Shown: piece by piece, positions 45,043 to 53,608 of the stretch
Numbering within the stretch: the stretch's first letter is position 1
Layout of the letters: each line of letters starts with the position of its first letter
From: Jannaschia sp. S6380
GTDB lineage: Bacteria > Pseudomonadota > Alphaproteobacteria > Rhodobacterales > Rhodobacteraceae
NCBI RefSeq assembly: GCF_023015695.1
Contig: NZ_JALKAS010000002.1
Span: forward strand, 702,501 to 766,500
Reading direction: 5' to 3'
DNA length: 64,000 nucleotides
Notes under the pieces: generated by a model
The model's database searches: none
Told to the model about the DNA's origin: nothing
What the model saw: the letters and a program-made list of their open reading frames with translations, nothing else
Position numbers and translations under genes: made by a program

Positions 45043-45654
45043 CTAGAACTCGACGCCGCGCTGTGCCTTCACGCCCGACCGGAAGGGGTGCTTGACCAAT
45101 TCCATTTCGGTCACCAGGTCGGCCAGCTCGATCAGTTCCTCGCTCGCGTTGCGTCCGGTGCAGACGACATGCGTCATCGGCGGTTTGTTGTCCCGCAGCC
45201 AAGCGACTACCTCGGTCGCGGAGACGTAATCGTAGCGCAGCGCGATGTTGATCTCATCCAGCAGGACCATACGGTTCCGCGCATCCGCGATCAGTTCCTT
45301 CGCCTTTGCCCAGGCGGCCTGGGCCATCTCGATGTCGCGGGACTTGTCCTGCGTCTCCCAGGTGAAGCCCTCGCCCATGGTGTGGAACTGGCACAGGTCG
45401 CCGAAATTCCCGGTGATAAGGTCGCGTTCGCCGGTGCCCATGCCGCCCTTGATGAACTGCACGACGGCGCATGGCATGTCGTGGGCGATGCAGCGGAAGA
45501 TCATCCCGAACGCGGCCGAGGACTTGCCCTTGCCCTTCCCGGTGTGAACGATGATCAGGCCCTTCTCCTCGGTCTTGGTGGCCATGATCTTGTCGCGGGC
45601 AGCCTTCTTCTTGGCCATCTTCGCGTTGTGGCGATCGGTGTCTGCGTCGGTCAT
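45043..45654 (-). CDS. cobO: Cob(I)yrinic acid a,c-diamide adenosyltransferase
   Basis: 203 residues. It adds the 5'-deoxyadenosyl group to the corrin cobalt. P-loop GKGKGKSSAAFG, then VVQFIKGG, FTWETQDKSRD and MVLLDEINIALRYDY are CobO/BtuR signatures, with a basic N-terminal helix (AKMAKKKAARDK). It is part of the cobalamin region with cobN, separated from it by two small lipoprotein genes. No cobalamin riboswitch is visible in its leader. Confidence 0.94.
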   Translation of the reverse strand: MTDADTDRHNAKMAKKKAARDKIMATKTEEKGLIIVHTGKGKGKSSAAFGMIFRCIAHDMPCAVVQFIKGGMGTGERDLITGNFGDLCQFHTMGEGFTWETQDKSRDIEMAQAAWAKAKELIADARNRMVLLDEINIALRYDYVSATEVVAWLRDNKPPMTHVVCTGRNASEELIELADLVTEMELVKHPFRSGVKAQRGVEF

Positions 45655-45772
45655 CCTGCGGCCTTTCGGGTGGAAACGGGGCCGACTGTCGGGGGCGGGG
45701 CGGGCCGGGTCAAGGGCGGCGCGCCCGGTCCCGTTAACCGTCCCTTAACCGATGAACGCGATAGGTCCGGAC

Positions 45773-46075
45773 ATGAAGCATTTCGCCCCTCCGCTCCTCA
45801 TCGCCATCCTGACGGCCTGCAACACGGCGCATCCGCTCGACGGGTTGGATCGCAAGGGCACGGCCAGTGCCGGCGGGCACGACTTTCGCATCAATTGGAA
45901 CGCCGAGTCGGCACAGGCCACGCGCACGAACCCGGCCTGGCGTCCGGATCTCGCCGGTGTCATCGCCGCAGCCGTGGCCGCGACGGAAACCGCGACCGCC
46001 TGTTCCGTGATTCCCGGATCGGCCAGCGGCGATATCGCATTGGTGAACATGGCGCTGGACTGCCGATCGGGCTGA
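45773..46075 (+). CDS. Small predicted lipoprotein
   Basis: 100 residues. MKHFAPPLLIAILTAC is a lipoprotein signal with the lipobox LTAC (Cys16). The mature part (DRKGTASAGGHDFRINWNAE) belongs to no family I recognise. It contains one further Cys pair candidate (C83, C96). The ATG at 45773 is preferred over an in-frame ATG 7 codons upstream because it gives a clean signal peptide. A strong terminator follows. Confidence 0.6.
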   Translation: MKHFAPPLLIAILTACNTAHPLDGLDRKGTASAGGHDFRINWNAESAQATRTNPAWRPDLAGVIAAAVAATETATACSVIPGSASGDIALVNMALDCRSG

Positions 46076-46095
46076 CCGACCCCCGTCATGCCAAG

Positions 46096-46119
46096 ACGCC
46101 CGCCGGGCAGGGCGGGCGT
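46096..46119 (+). terminator. Terminator after small lipoprotein gene
   Basis: Perfect 9-bp arms ACGCCCGCC / GGCGGGCGT around a 6-base loop, followed by TTCGGTGTTGTT. It lies between two convergent small lipoprotein genes and could serve both directions. Confidence 0.65.
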
Positions 46120-46164
46120 TCGGTGTTGTTCGTTGGTTGCGGGACGCGATGGCATCCCCAACAA

Positions 46165-46383
46165 TCAGCGCGAGGGCGAGCAGATCCCGGCATCGTCGCA
46201 GAACACGCCCGCGAGGCCGCCCAGGATCGCGCCCCGGTCGCCATTGCCCTTGACCACCTTGGCCGCGCCGTAACCGGCGGCGGCGCCGACCAGGCCCCGC
46301 TCGACATCGCTGTCGATGAAACCACCGGGGGCGCAGGCCGACAGGAGGGCGGTCACGGCGACGAGGGGAAGAATGCGTTTCAT
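46165..46383 (-). CDS. Small glycine-rich lipoprotein
   Basis: 72 residues. MKRILPLVAVTALLSAC is a lipoprotein signal (lipobox LSAC, Cys17). It is followed by a glycine-zipper-like segment (RGLVGAAAGYGAAKVVKGNG, GAILGGLAGVFC), a pattern found in small outer-membrane or envelope lipoproteins. Role unknown. It lies downstream of cobN on the same strand, separated by 248 bases in which I see no other gene. Confidence 0.65.
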   Translation of the reverse strand: MKRILPLVAVTALLSACAPGGFIDSDVERGLVGAAAGYGAAKVVKGNGDRGAILGGLAGVFCDDAGICSPSR

Positions 46384-46631
46384 GTCTTGGTCTCCGAAAG
46401 GGTCGGCGTCTTGCCGGGAAAAGGACGACGCACCGTTGCGCCGGTCACCCGCATCGCGCCCTGCAGGGAATCTCCCATGCGTTGGCCCGAGGCTGGCTTG
46501 GCCCCGCATACGCCGGGGGCAGCCTGATATCCCATGACGCGGCCGGACCGAACGCGGGATTCGGCCGTCCCATTGGACGTTATCGGATGTCCGACGGGTC
46601 GATCCGCGTCTCTCCGGGCCCGCACATGCGA

Positions 46632-49600
46632 TCAGCCGCGCGCGTGGCGCTCGATCAGGCCCCGGGCCGAGTTCGACCGCGGCGACCAGAGCCCGCGCCG
46701 GATCGCCTCGGCCAGCCGGTCGGCGATATCGGCCAGGGCAGGGGCGTTGACCTCGGCGATGAAGTCACGGGTGTCGTCATCCTCAAGCACGGCCGCCGAA
46801 ACGAGGTCGAAATGATGGTCGCGCACCGCACCGGTCGTGGCGGCGAAGGCGAACAGGTAGTCGACCGTCGCCGCGATCTCGAACGCGCCCCTGTAGCCGT
46901 GGCGTTTGACGCCGGCGATCCATTTCGGGTTGACGACGCGCGACCGGACGACGCGGCCGATCTCGTCCTCCAGCGTGCGGATGACGGGGCGTTCGGGGCG
47001 GGAATGGTCGTTGTGATAGATCGGACGCCGCACGCCCTGCAGCATTTCCACCGCCGCGGCGGCGCCACCCTCGAACTGGTAGTAGTCGTCGCTGTCCAGC
47101 AGGTCGTGTTCGCGGTTGTCCTGGTTCTGCACGATCGCATCGGCCTGGCGCAGGCGCTGGCGCAGGCCGTCATGGTCGGGCGTACCCTCGCCGTTGCCGT
47201 AGGCATAGCCGCCCCATTCGACGTAGGACGCCCCCAGATCGGCGGTGTCGGACCACAGGCGTTCGTCGATCATCGCCTGCAACCCGGCGCCGTAGGCCCC
47301 CGGTTTCGAGCCGTAAACACGCGCCCGTCCCTCGCCCGCGCGCGCACGTTCGGCGGCGGGGTTCACGTCATCCGGCTCGTCCAGGGCCTGCACCGCGCGG
47401 GCGGCGGCATCGACAAGGGCCATCTGGCTCGGGAAAGCGTCGCGGAAGAAGCCGGAGACGCGCAGCGTCACGTCGACACGGGGCCGGCCGAGCGCGGTGT
47501 GCGGAATGATCTCGAACCCGGTGACGCGGCGGTTTGCGGCGTCCCATTGCGGGCGCACGCCCATCAGCGCTAGCGCCTGTGCGATGTCGTCCCCGCCCGT
47601 GCGCATGTTGGCCGTGCCCCAGGCGGTGACGAGCATGGCGCGCGGCCAGGCGCCGTGATCCTGCAAGTGCCGGTCGATCAGCAGGGAGGCGGATTTCCAG
47701 CCCAGCTTCCACGCGGTCGGCGTCGGCACGGCGCGGCTGTCCACCGAATAGAAGTTGCGCCCCGTCGGCAGCACGTCGGGCCGGCCCCGGGTGGGCGCGC
47801 CCGACGGACCGGGCGGCACCGCGCGCCCGTCCAGCGCATCCAGCAGCGCCGCCCCCTCGGCCGGGCCGCATTCGGCCACGGTCGCGCGCAGCCGTTCCGC
47901 GTCGCGCAACACGGTCGCGGTCGCCGGGCCGGGGGTGGATGCCGCGCCGGTCAGCAGGGCGGCAGAGAGGTCCTCGATCCGCTCCACCGTGTCACCGGTG
48001 CTGCGCCACGGGTACGCGCCAGTCAGCGCTGCGGGACGCGGACCGCCCCACGGCGCGGCCATGTCGCAGTCGAGCGGGTCGAACCCCAGCCCCAGATCGG
48101 CGGCGATGGCGCGGGGCAGGCTCTCGTCCGCACCCCGCGGCAGGCGGAGCAGCGCCTGGAGCAGATCGTCCGCCAGACGCCCCGCCGGCGACTGGCCGAA
48201 GACATGCAGGCCATCGCGGATCTGCGCTTCCTTCAGTTCGCAGAGATAGGCGTCGAGCTTGGCCAGATCGTCGCCCCCGTCCATGCCGGCATCGATATCC
48301 AGCCCGGTGGCGCGGGCCAGCGAAAGGATCTCGGTGCGCAGCGTGTCGATGCGGCGCGGATCGACATTCGCCGCCTCGTAATACTCGTCCACCAGGCCTT
48401 CGAGATCGCGCAGCGGACCATAGGTCTCGGCCCGCGTCAGGGGCGGGGTCAGGTGGTCGACGATGACGGCCTGTGCGCGGCGCTTGGCCTGCGTGCCCTC
48501 TCCCGGATCGTTGACGATGAAGGGATAGACATGCGGCATCGGCCCGAGCGCGATCTCCGGCCAGTCGTCGCCGCCCAGGGCCACCGCGCGGCCGGGCAGC
48601 CATTCGAGGTTGCCGTGCTTGCCCATGTGAACGACCGCGTCCGCGTTCGCGCGCAGCCAGGCGTGGAAGGCCAGATAGTTGTGCGGCGGCACGAGGTCGG
48701 GCGAATGATAGGTGTCGGTCGGGTCGATGTTGTAGCCCCGCGCCGGCTGTAGGGCGACGACCGCGCGGCCGAAGCGGTGGATCGACAGGGCGAATTCGCC
48801 GTCGGCGCAGAACGGATCGTCCTCGGGGCGGCCCCATCGGTCCTCGACCTGCTGTCGCGCGGCGAGGGGCAGCCCGTCATAGAACGCCCGGTACGTGTCG
48901 AGCGGCAGGCGTTCGCCCCCCGTCCGGTCGGCGCGGTCGGTCAGCCAGTTCGTCGGCCCGTCGAGGATGCGCGCCATCAGTGCGGCGCCGTCGGCAGGGG
49001 GCGCCACGTTATAGCCCGCGTCGCGCAGCAGCCGCAGCGCATGCGCGGTCGCCGCGGGCGTGTCCAGTCCGACGCCGTTGGCAAGACGGCCGTCGCGGTT
49101 GGGATAGTTCGCGAGGACGAGGGCCACCCGCCGATCGCCCGGTGCCATGCGGCGCAGGCGGCACCAGTTCGCCACCAGGTTCGCGGTGAACGCGATCCGG
49201 TCCCCCTGCGCCTTCCACGTCGCGATGGGGCATTGCGTGGCCTCGTCGAAGAACGCCTCGCCCTTGAAGCCGATGGCGCGCGTCAGGATCCGACCGTCAA
49301 GCTCGGGCAGAGCCACGTTCATGGCGATGTCACGGGCCGATAGGCCGGTCGTGCCGTCTTGCCATCCCTGTTCGGTGCCCCCCGACAGGACGGCCTGGAA
49401 AACCGGCGCGCGATCGGCCCAGGGTGCGGCCAGCGGATTGGCGGACGGATCGCCGACGGCGAAACTCGTCAGGTTGATGACCGCGTCGGGGGGCGTGTCG
49501 GTGAACAGCGACTGCAGCGTCGCCTGGCTGACCGGATCCTTGAGCGAGGCCACGAAGATCGGCATCGGGTTCGTGCCCGCCCGCAGGAGCGCCTTGACCA

Positions 49601-50258
49601 GCCGGTTGACGGGGTTCAGCCCCGCGCCCTGCAACAGCGCGCGGTAGAAGATGACGGGAACGACGGGGGCACCCTCGGCCCAGGCGGCGCGCAGGGTGTC
49701 GGGTGTCGCCTCGGCCGCGCCGGGCCAGTAGAGCCCTGCGCGCAGAAGCGGGCGCGCGGGGGCCGGGCGATCGGCTCCGTCGATCATGGCGCGGGCATGG
49801 GCCAGGAAGGTCGCGGCGTTCTGCGGGCCCCCTTCGACCAGGCAGGACCACAGCGCGTCGTAGTCGTCGGCGGCGACGGTGCTGAGACCGCGTAATTCGG
49901 CGTCGGGTTTGTCGTCGCCGGGCAGCGCGGCGAAGGGGATGCCGGCCTCGTGCAGGCGGGCGGCGTATTGCTCCAGCCCGTAGGTCCAGTAGCCGCGCCC
50001 GCCGAGAATGCGCGCCACGACCAGCCGCGACCGGGTGGCGCAACTGTCCAGATGAAGGTCGACCGACATCGGGTGCCGAAGATGTGTCAGGTTCGCCAAC
50101 CGCAAGGATGGCGGATCGGTCATTTCGGCCCGGGCCTGCGACAGGGCGGCCAGCTCGGTATCGGCCGCCGAGATCACGACCAGATCCGCCGGATCCTGGC
50201 CCAGATCGACCGGTTCGCCGTCGTCGATGGCGCCCGGTTGCGCGGCGAGCAGATGCAT
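46632..50258 (-). CDS. cobN: Cobaltochelatase subunit CobN
   Basis: 1208 residues. The large subunit of the ATP-dependent aerobic cobaltochelatase, which inserts cobalt into hydrogenobyrinate a,c-diamide with CobS and CobT (not in the window). The N-terminus MHLLAAQPGAIDDGEPVDLG is typical. Diagnostic stretches include LANYPNRDGRLANGVGLDTP, VVHMGKHGNLEWLPG and SYVEWGGYAYG. The ATG at 50258 has AGGAGG upstream. No riboswitch lies in its 79-base gap to psuG. cobW and hupE follow further upstream on the same strand, beyond the antisense psuG. Confidence 0.95.
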   Translation of the reverse strand: MHLLAAQPGAIDDGEPVDLGQDPADLVVISAADTELAALSQARAEMTDPPSLRLANLTHLRHPMSVDLHLDSCATRSRLVVARILGGRGYWTYGLEQYAARLHEAGIPFAALPGDDKPDAELRGLSTVAADDYDALWSCLVEGGPQNAATFLAHARAMIDGADRPAPARPLLRAGLYWPGAAEATPDTLRAAWAEGAPVVPVIFYRALLQGAGLNPVNRLVKALLRAGTNPMPIFVASLKDPVSQATLQSLFTDTPPDAVINLTSFAVGDPSANPLAAPWADRAPVFQAVLSGGTEQGWQDGTTGLSARDIAMNVALPELDGRILTRAIGFKGEAFFDEATQCPIATWKAQGDRIAFTANLVANWCRLRRMAPGDRRVALVLANYPNRDGRLANGVGLDTPAATAHALRLLRDAGYNVAPPADGAALMARILDGPTNWLTDRADRTGGERLPLDTYRAFYDGLPLAARQQVEDRWGRPEDDPFCADGEFALSIHRFGRAVVALQPARGYNIDPTDTYHSPDLVPPHNYLAFHAWLRANADAVVHMGKHGNLEWLPGRAVALGGDDWPEIALGPMPHVYPFIVNDPGEGTQAKRRAQAVIVDHLTPPLTRAETYGPLRDLEGLVDEYYEAANVDPRRIDTLRTEILSLARATGLDIDAGMDGGDDLAKLDAYLCELKEAQIRDGLHVFGQSPAGRLADDLLQALLRLPRGADESLPRAIAADLGLGFDPLDCDMAAPWGGPRPAALTGAYPWRSTGDTVERIEDLSAALLTGAASTPGPATATVLRDAERLRATVAECGPAEGAALLDALDGRAVPPGPSGAPTRGRPDVLPTGRNFYSVDSRAVPTPTAWKLGWKSASLLIDRHLQDHGAWPRAMLVTAWGTANMRTGGDDIAQALALMGVRPQWDAANRRVTGFEIIPHTALGRPRVDVTLRVSGFFRDAFPSQMALVDAAARAVQALDEPDDVNPAAERARAGEGRARVYGSKPGAYGAGLQAMIDERLWSDTADLGASYVEWGGYAYGNGEGTPDHDGLRQRLRQADAIVQNQDNREHDLLDSDDYYQFEGGAAAAVEMLQGVRRPIYHNDHSRPERPVIRTLEDEIGRVVRSRVVNPKWIAGVKRHGYRGAFEIAATVDYLFAFAATTGAVRDHHFDLVSAAVLEDDDTRDFIAEVNAPALADIADRLAEAIRRGLWSPRSNSARGLIERHARG

Positions 50259-50337
50259 GGCGACCTCCTGATCCGGGGGAGGGTTTGCGGGAGGCGGCGG
50301 ATGGGTGCAAGAGGGGCCGAAACGTCAGGAGGCCCCG

Positions 50338-51252
50338 ATGATCCGACCGCAGATGACCCCGGAAATGGAGGCCGCCCTGGCCGAAGGCCGACCGGTGGTC
50401 GCATTGGAATCCACCATCATCAGCCACGGCATGCCCTGGCCCCGCAACGCCGAGGTCGCGCTGCAGGTCGAGGATGCCATCCGGCAGGAAGGCGCGGTGC
50501 CGGCGACCGTCGCGGTGATCGACGGACGGCCCTGCGCCGGTCTGGACGAGGATCAGATCGCTCGGCTTGGGCAGGGGGGCGATGTGGTCAAGGCCGCGTC
50601 GCGCGATCTGGGTGCCTGCATCGTGCGGGGGGCAACGGCGGGCACGACGGTCAGCGCGACCATGCGGATCGCGGCCCTGGCGGGCATCGGCACCTTCGCC
50701 ACCGGCGGGATCGGCGGGGTGCATTGCGGCGATGGCATGGATGTCAGCGCCGATCTGACGGAACTGTCCGCCACCGACGTCCTGGTTGTGTGCGCGGGGG
50801 TGAAGTCGATCCTGGACATCCCGCGCACGATCGAGGTGCTGGAGACGCTGCGCGTGCCGGTCGCGGTCCATGGGGCGGACGAGTTTCCCGCTTTCTACAC
50901 CCGCCGGTCGGGCATCGTCGCGGGCGAGCGGTTCGACGATCCCGCCGACATCGCGGCGGTCCGGGCGGCGAACGCCGCGCTGGGGCTGGGGACGGGGATG
51001 CTGGTGGCCAATCCGATCCCTATGGCCGACGCGCTGGATGCGGAGCAGATCGGCGCCACGATCGACGCGGCCCTGGCCGAGGCGGAAGCGCGGGGCATGG
51101 CGGGCAAGGATGTCACGCCATTCCTTCTGGGCCGTCTGAACGACGTGACCGAAGGGCGCGCGCTGGCGGCGAACATCGCGCTGGTGCTGAACAACGCGCG
51201 ATTGGCGGCGCGGATCGCCGTGGCGGAGGCCGCCGCGCGCAGCGAAGCCTAA
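50338..51252 (+). CDS. psuG: Pseudouridine-5'-phosphate glycosidase
   Basis: 304 residues. It splits pseudouridine 5'-phosphate into uracil and ribose 5-phosphate (reversibly). The catalytic residues can be placed: E24 (VALESTIISHGMPWPRNAE), K85 (GDVVKAASRD) and K156 (CAGVKSILDIPRT), and FATGGIGGVHCG is the family signature. AGGAGG lies 7 bases before the ATG at 50338. The usual partner kinase gene (psuK, PfkB family) is not adjacent. The gene lies antisense, filling the gap between cobW and cobN. Confidence 0.93.
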   Translation: MIRPQMTPEMEAALAEGRPVVALESTIISHGMPWPRNAEVALQVEDAIRQEGAVPATVAVIDGRPCAGLDEDQIARLGQGGDVVKAASRDLGACIVRGATAGTTVSATMRIAALAGIGTFATGGIGGVHCGDGMDVSADLTELSATDVLVVCAGVKSILDIPRTIEVLETLRVPVAVHGADEFPAFYTRRSGIVAGERFDDPADIAAVRAANAALGLGTGMLVANPIPMADALDAEQIGATIDAALAEAEARGMAGKDVTPFLLGRLNDVTEGRALAANIALVLNNARLAARIAVAEAAARSEA

Positions 51253-51273
51253 GCCCCCGAGTCCCCGGGCGCG

Positions 51274-52341
51274 TCAGGCGGGGACGGCCTCGCCCTGCAG
51301 GGCATCGGTGATCGCCGCGTGGTCCAGCCCGGCCTGCCCGATCACGACGAGTCGCGTGACGCGGGGGTCGGACCCCAGCGGCCGGTCGTAGTAGTAGTCC
51401 ACCCGTGGCCCGACCGCCTGGATGGTCAGCCGCATGGGCTTGCCCGCCACCGATGCGAACCCCTTGAGGCGCAGGATACCGTGATCGCGGATCACTGCGG
51501 CCACGTGGCGGGCGAAATCGGTGGGGTCGGTCACCTCGGGCGCCGCGACGACGAAGCTCTCGAACGCGTCGTGGCCGTGCGCGTGGTGATGGTCGTCATG
51601 GTCGTCGTCATCGTGGTGGTGGTGATGGTGGACCTCGTGCCGGGCGGCGATGTCGTCCTCGGCCGATTGGCCGCGCCCCAGCAGGACGTCCGCCGGCAGC
51701 GCGCCCATCTTGGCCGGCACGACCTGGACGCCGTCCCGCGCCTCGCCGCGCAAACGGGCGACGAGCGTGGCGGGATCTTCCATCAGGTCCACCTTGTTGA
51801 CCACAATCATGTCGGCACAGGCGACCTGGTCGGCGTAGAGTTCGGACAGCGGCGTCTCGTGGTCCAACCCGTCATCCGCGGCGCGCTGCGCGTCCACCGC
51901 GGCGACATCGGCGGCGAAGGTTCCCGCGGCCACGGCGGGGCCGTCCAGCACGGTGACCACGCCGTCGACGGTAACGCGGGTCTTCAGGCCGGGCCAGTTG
52001 AAGGCACGCACGAGCGGTTGCGGCAAGGCCAGGCCCGACGTCTCGATCACGATGTGGTCGGGGGGCGTATCGCGCGCCAGCAGCGCCTCCATCGTGGGGA
52101 CGAAATCATCGGCGACGGTGCAGCAGATGCAGCCGTTCGACAGCTCCACCACGTCGTCGTCGGCGCAGCCCTCGATGCCGCAGCCCTTCAGGATGCCGCC
52201 ATCGACGCCGAGGTCGCCGAACTCGTTGATGATGAGCGCGATGCGCCGACCGCCCGCGTTCTGCAGCAGGTGACGGATCAGCGTCGTCTTGCCGGCGCCC
52301 AGAAAGCCGGTGACGATGGTGGCGGGGATCTTGGCGTGCAT
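51274..52341 (-). CDS. cobW: CobW-family GTPase with a long His/Asp-rich loop
   Basis: 355 residues. G3E-family metal-handling GTPase. Walker A GFLGAGKTT (12-20), the CxCC metal site GCICC (70-74), the NKVD motif (VVNKVDL), and the C-terminal CobW domain (GILRLKGFASVAGKP). Between about residues 235 and 257 lies a run of His and Asp (HEVHHHHHHDDDD and more), a probable cobalt or zinc reservoir. It is thought to support cobalt delivery to CobN. It follows hupE on the same strand. Confidence 0.93.
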   Translation of the reverse strand: MHAKIPATIVTGFLGAGKTTLIRHLLQNAGGRRIALIINEFGDLGVDGGILKGCGIEGCADDDVVELSNGCICCTVADDFVPTMEALLARDTPPDHIVIETSGLALPQPLVRAFNWPGLKTRVTVDGVVTVLDGPAVAAGTFAADVAAVDAQRAADDGLDHETPLSELYADQVACADMIVVNKVDLMEDPATLVARLRGEARDGVQVVPAKMGALPADVLLGRGQSAEDDIAARHEVHHHHHHDDDDHDDHHHAHGHDAFESFVVAAPEVTDPTDFARHVAAVIRDHGILRLKGFASVAGKPMRLTIQAVGPRVDYYYDRPLGSDPRVTRLVVIGQAGLDHAAITDALQGEAVPA

Positions 52342-52406
52342 GTCGATGGCTCCGGATGAAGATGGCCGCCGCCCCGGCGGGACGGCGGCCGCAGGGTTGG
52401 GCGGGA

Positions 52407-53051
52407 TCAGGCGGCGAGAAGCGCCACGATCGGGCCCTCGACGATCTCGAGCGCGAGGAAAACGCCAACGCCGGCCACCATGGCCCCCGCGAGGCGCGCA
52501 TTGACCGAGGCGGCCGTTGCCGCGCCGAACAGCCGCCGGATGGCGAAGCCGGCGACCACCGCGATTGCATACTGGATCGCGGCCAGGCCCAGCAGGTAGC
52601 CCACGAACACGGACATCGCCGCGCCGCCTTCCTGACCTGCGATGGACCCGCCGAAGGCCGAGCCGTGGAACAGGCCGAACCCGGCGAACAGCGCCAAGGC
52701 AGCCCCGGGCGACAGGGCACGGCCCGACAGGACGAGCCCGCCCATGACCAGCAATGACAGCACGATCACCGTCTCGGCCGCGGGCAGCGCGATGCCCGAC
52801 GCCATCAGCGCGCACCCGAGCAGCATGGCCGCCACATAGGCCAGAGGTGCCGTCAGCGCGCGACCGGTAAAGGTTGCGGCGATGCCCATGGCCACCACGA
52901 AGAACAGATGGTCGAAGCCCAGCACCGGGTGGCCGACACCCGACATCAGGCCGTGTGCGAAGGTCTCCATCGGCAGGCCGCCCAGCGGGTGATGCGCAAG
53001 CGCGGGCGTGGCCGCGAGGGTCGCCGCCGAGATGGTGAGAATGCGTTTCAT
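52407..53051 (-). CDS. hupE: HupE/UreJ family nickel/cobalt permease
   Basis: 214 residues. A cleavable signal or first helix (MKRILTISAATLAATPALA) leaves an N-terminal HHPLGG. Six or seven helices follow, with the family metal motif HPVLGFDHLFFVVAMG and FAGFGLFHGSAFGG. It imports cobalt or nickel. The cobalamin riboswitch in its leader and the cobW gene directly downstream indicate cobalt for B12 synthesis. Confidence 0.9.
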   Translation of the reverse strand: MKRILTISAATLAATPALAHHPLGGLPMETFAHGLMSGVGHPVLGFDHLFFVVAMGIAATFTGRALTAPLAYVAAMLLGCALMASGIALPAAETVIVLSLLVMGGLVLSGRALSPGAALALFAGFGLFHGSAFGGSIAGQEGGAAMSVFVGYLLGLAAIQYAIAVVAGFAIRRLFGAATAASVNARLAGAMVAGVGVFLALEIVEGPIVALLAA

Positions 53052-53181
53052 GTCTGTCCCCTTCCGCCCGATACGCGGGCCGGTTCATGTGAAGGGGGGT
53101 CGTGGCGGGGCCTGCACGCAAGTCGCCCGATCACGGAACACCCCGTCCGTTGCGTCGTGCCGTGCCCCGTTGCATGGGCGC

Positions 53182-53372
53182 GGTGCAGGGCTGGTCTCCT
53201 GGCTCGCGGGTCGAAGTTTGGTGCCGCCTTCCCGGGTCGCCCCAGTGGCCTGTCGGCACCGCACTCGCCGCTTACAGTCGCGGGGGCGGCTGCGGCCTCG
53301 GGTCCCTGGTTGGGTCACCTTCACCGCATTCCCATTTCATCCCCACCGGCTGGGCCGGGCCGGGGAACCTTG
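53182..53372 (-). ncRNA. Cobalamin (AdoCbl) riboswitch
   Basis: Read on the reverse strand, the conserved blocks come in order: GGAATGCGGTGAAGG, GCCGCCCCCGCGACTGTAAG (the most invariant element), GCCACTGGGGCGACCCGGGA and then AAGGC, and the B12 box AGCCAGGAGACCAGCCCTGC at 53185-53204. A 5' paired element (GGTTCCCCGG, near 53370) closes it. The aptamer ends about 130 bases before hupE, leaving room for an expression platform. High cobalamin should reduce hupE-cobW expression. A TTGACG (53403-53408, reverse strand) may be the -35 element of its promoter. Confidence 0.93.
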
Positions 53373-53608
53373 CCCGCTCGTGATGCGCCCCCGTCGCCCG
53401 GCCCGTCAAGCGGCAATCCCGACCATCGGCCGACCGATCGCGCCATCGGGGGCCCCAGGTCGCGTATTTGGCCTCCGCCGCCGGCATCGCCGTCCGCCGG
53501 CCACATCGAGCGGCAGGCGACCGCGATATCTTGTGGAAAACCGCTGAAACGCCCCCAGATAAGGTCGAGGGCTGTTGACGGGCCGGTCGGGGCGGACAAA
53601 CTGCGGCC

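Noticed and set aside
46384..46631. Reverse-strand frame between cobN and the small lipoprotein (about 80 residues)
   Set aside because: No ribosome binding site was convincing and the sequence has no recognisable motif. I treat the stretch as noncoding.
50259..50337. Riboswitch before cobN
   Set aside because: The 79-base gap is too short for the aptamer and contains no B12 box. The leaders of cobO and the DUF1636 gene were also checked and show none.
51590..51640. Repetitive GTGGTGGTGATGG DNA suggesting a repeat array
   Set aside because: It is the coding sequence of the His/Asp-rich loop of CobW, not an independent repeat.
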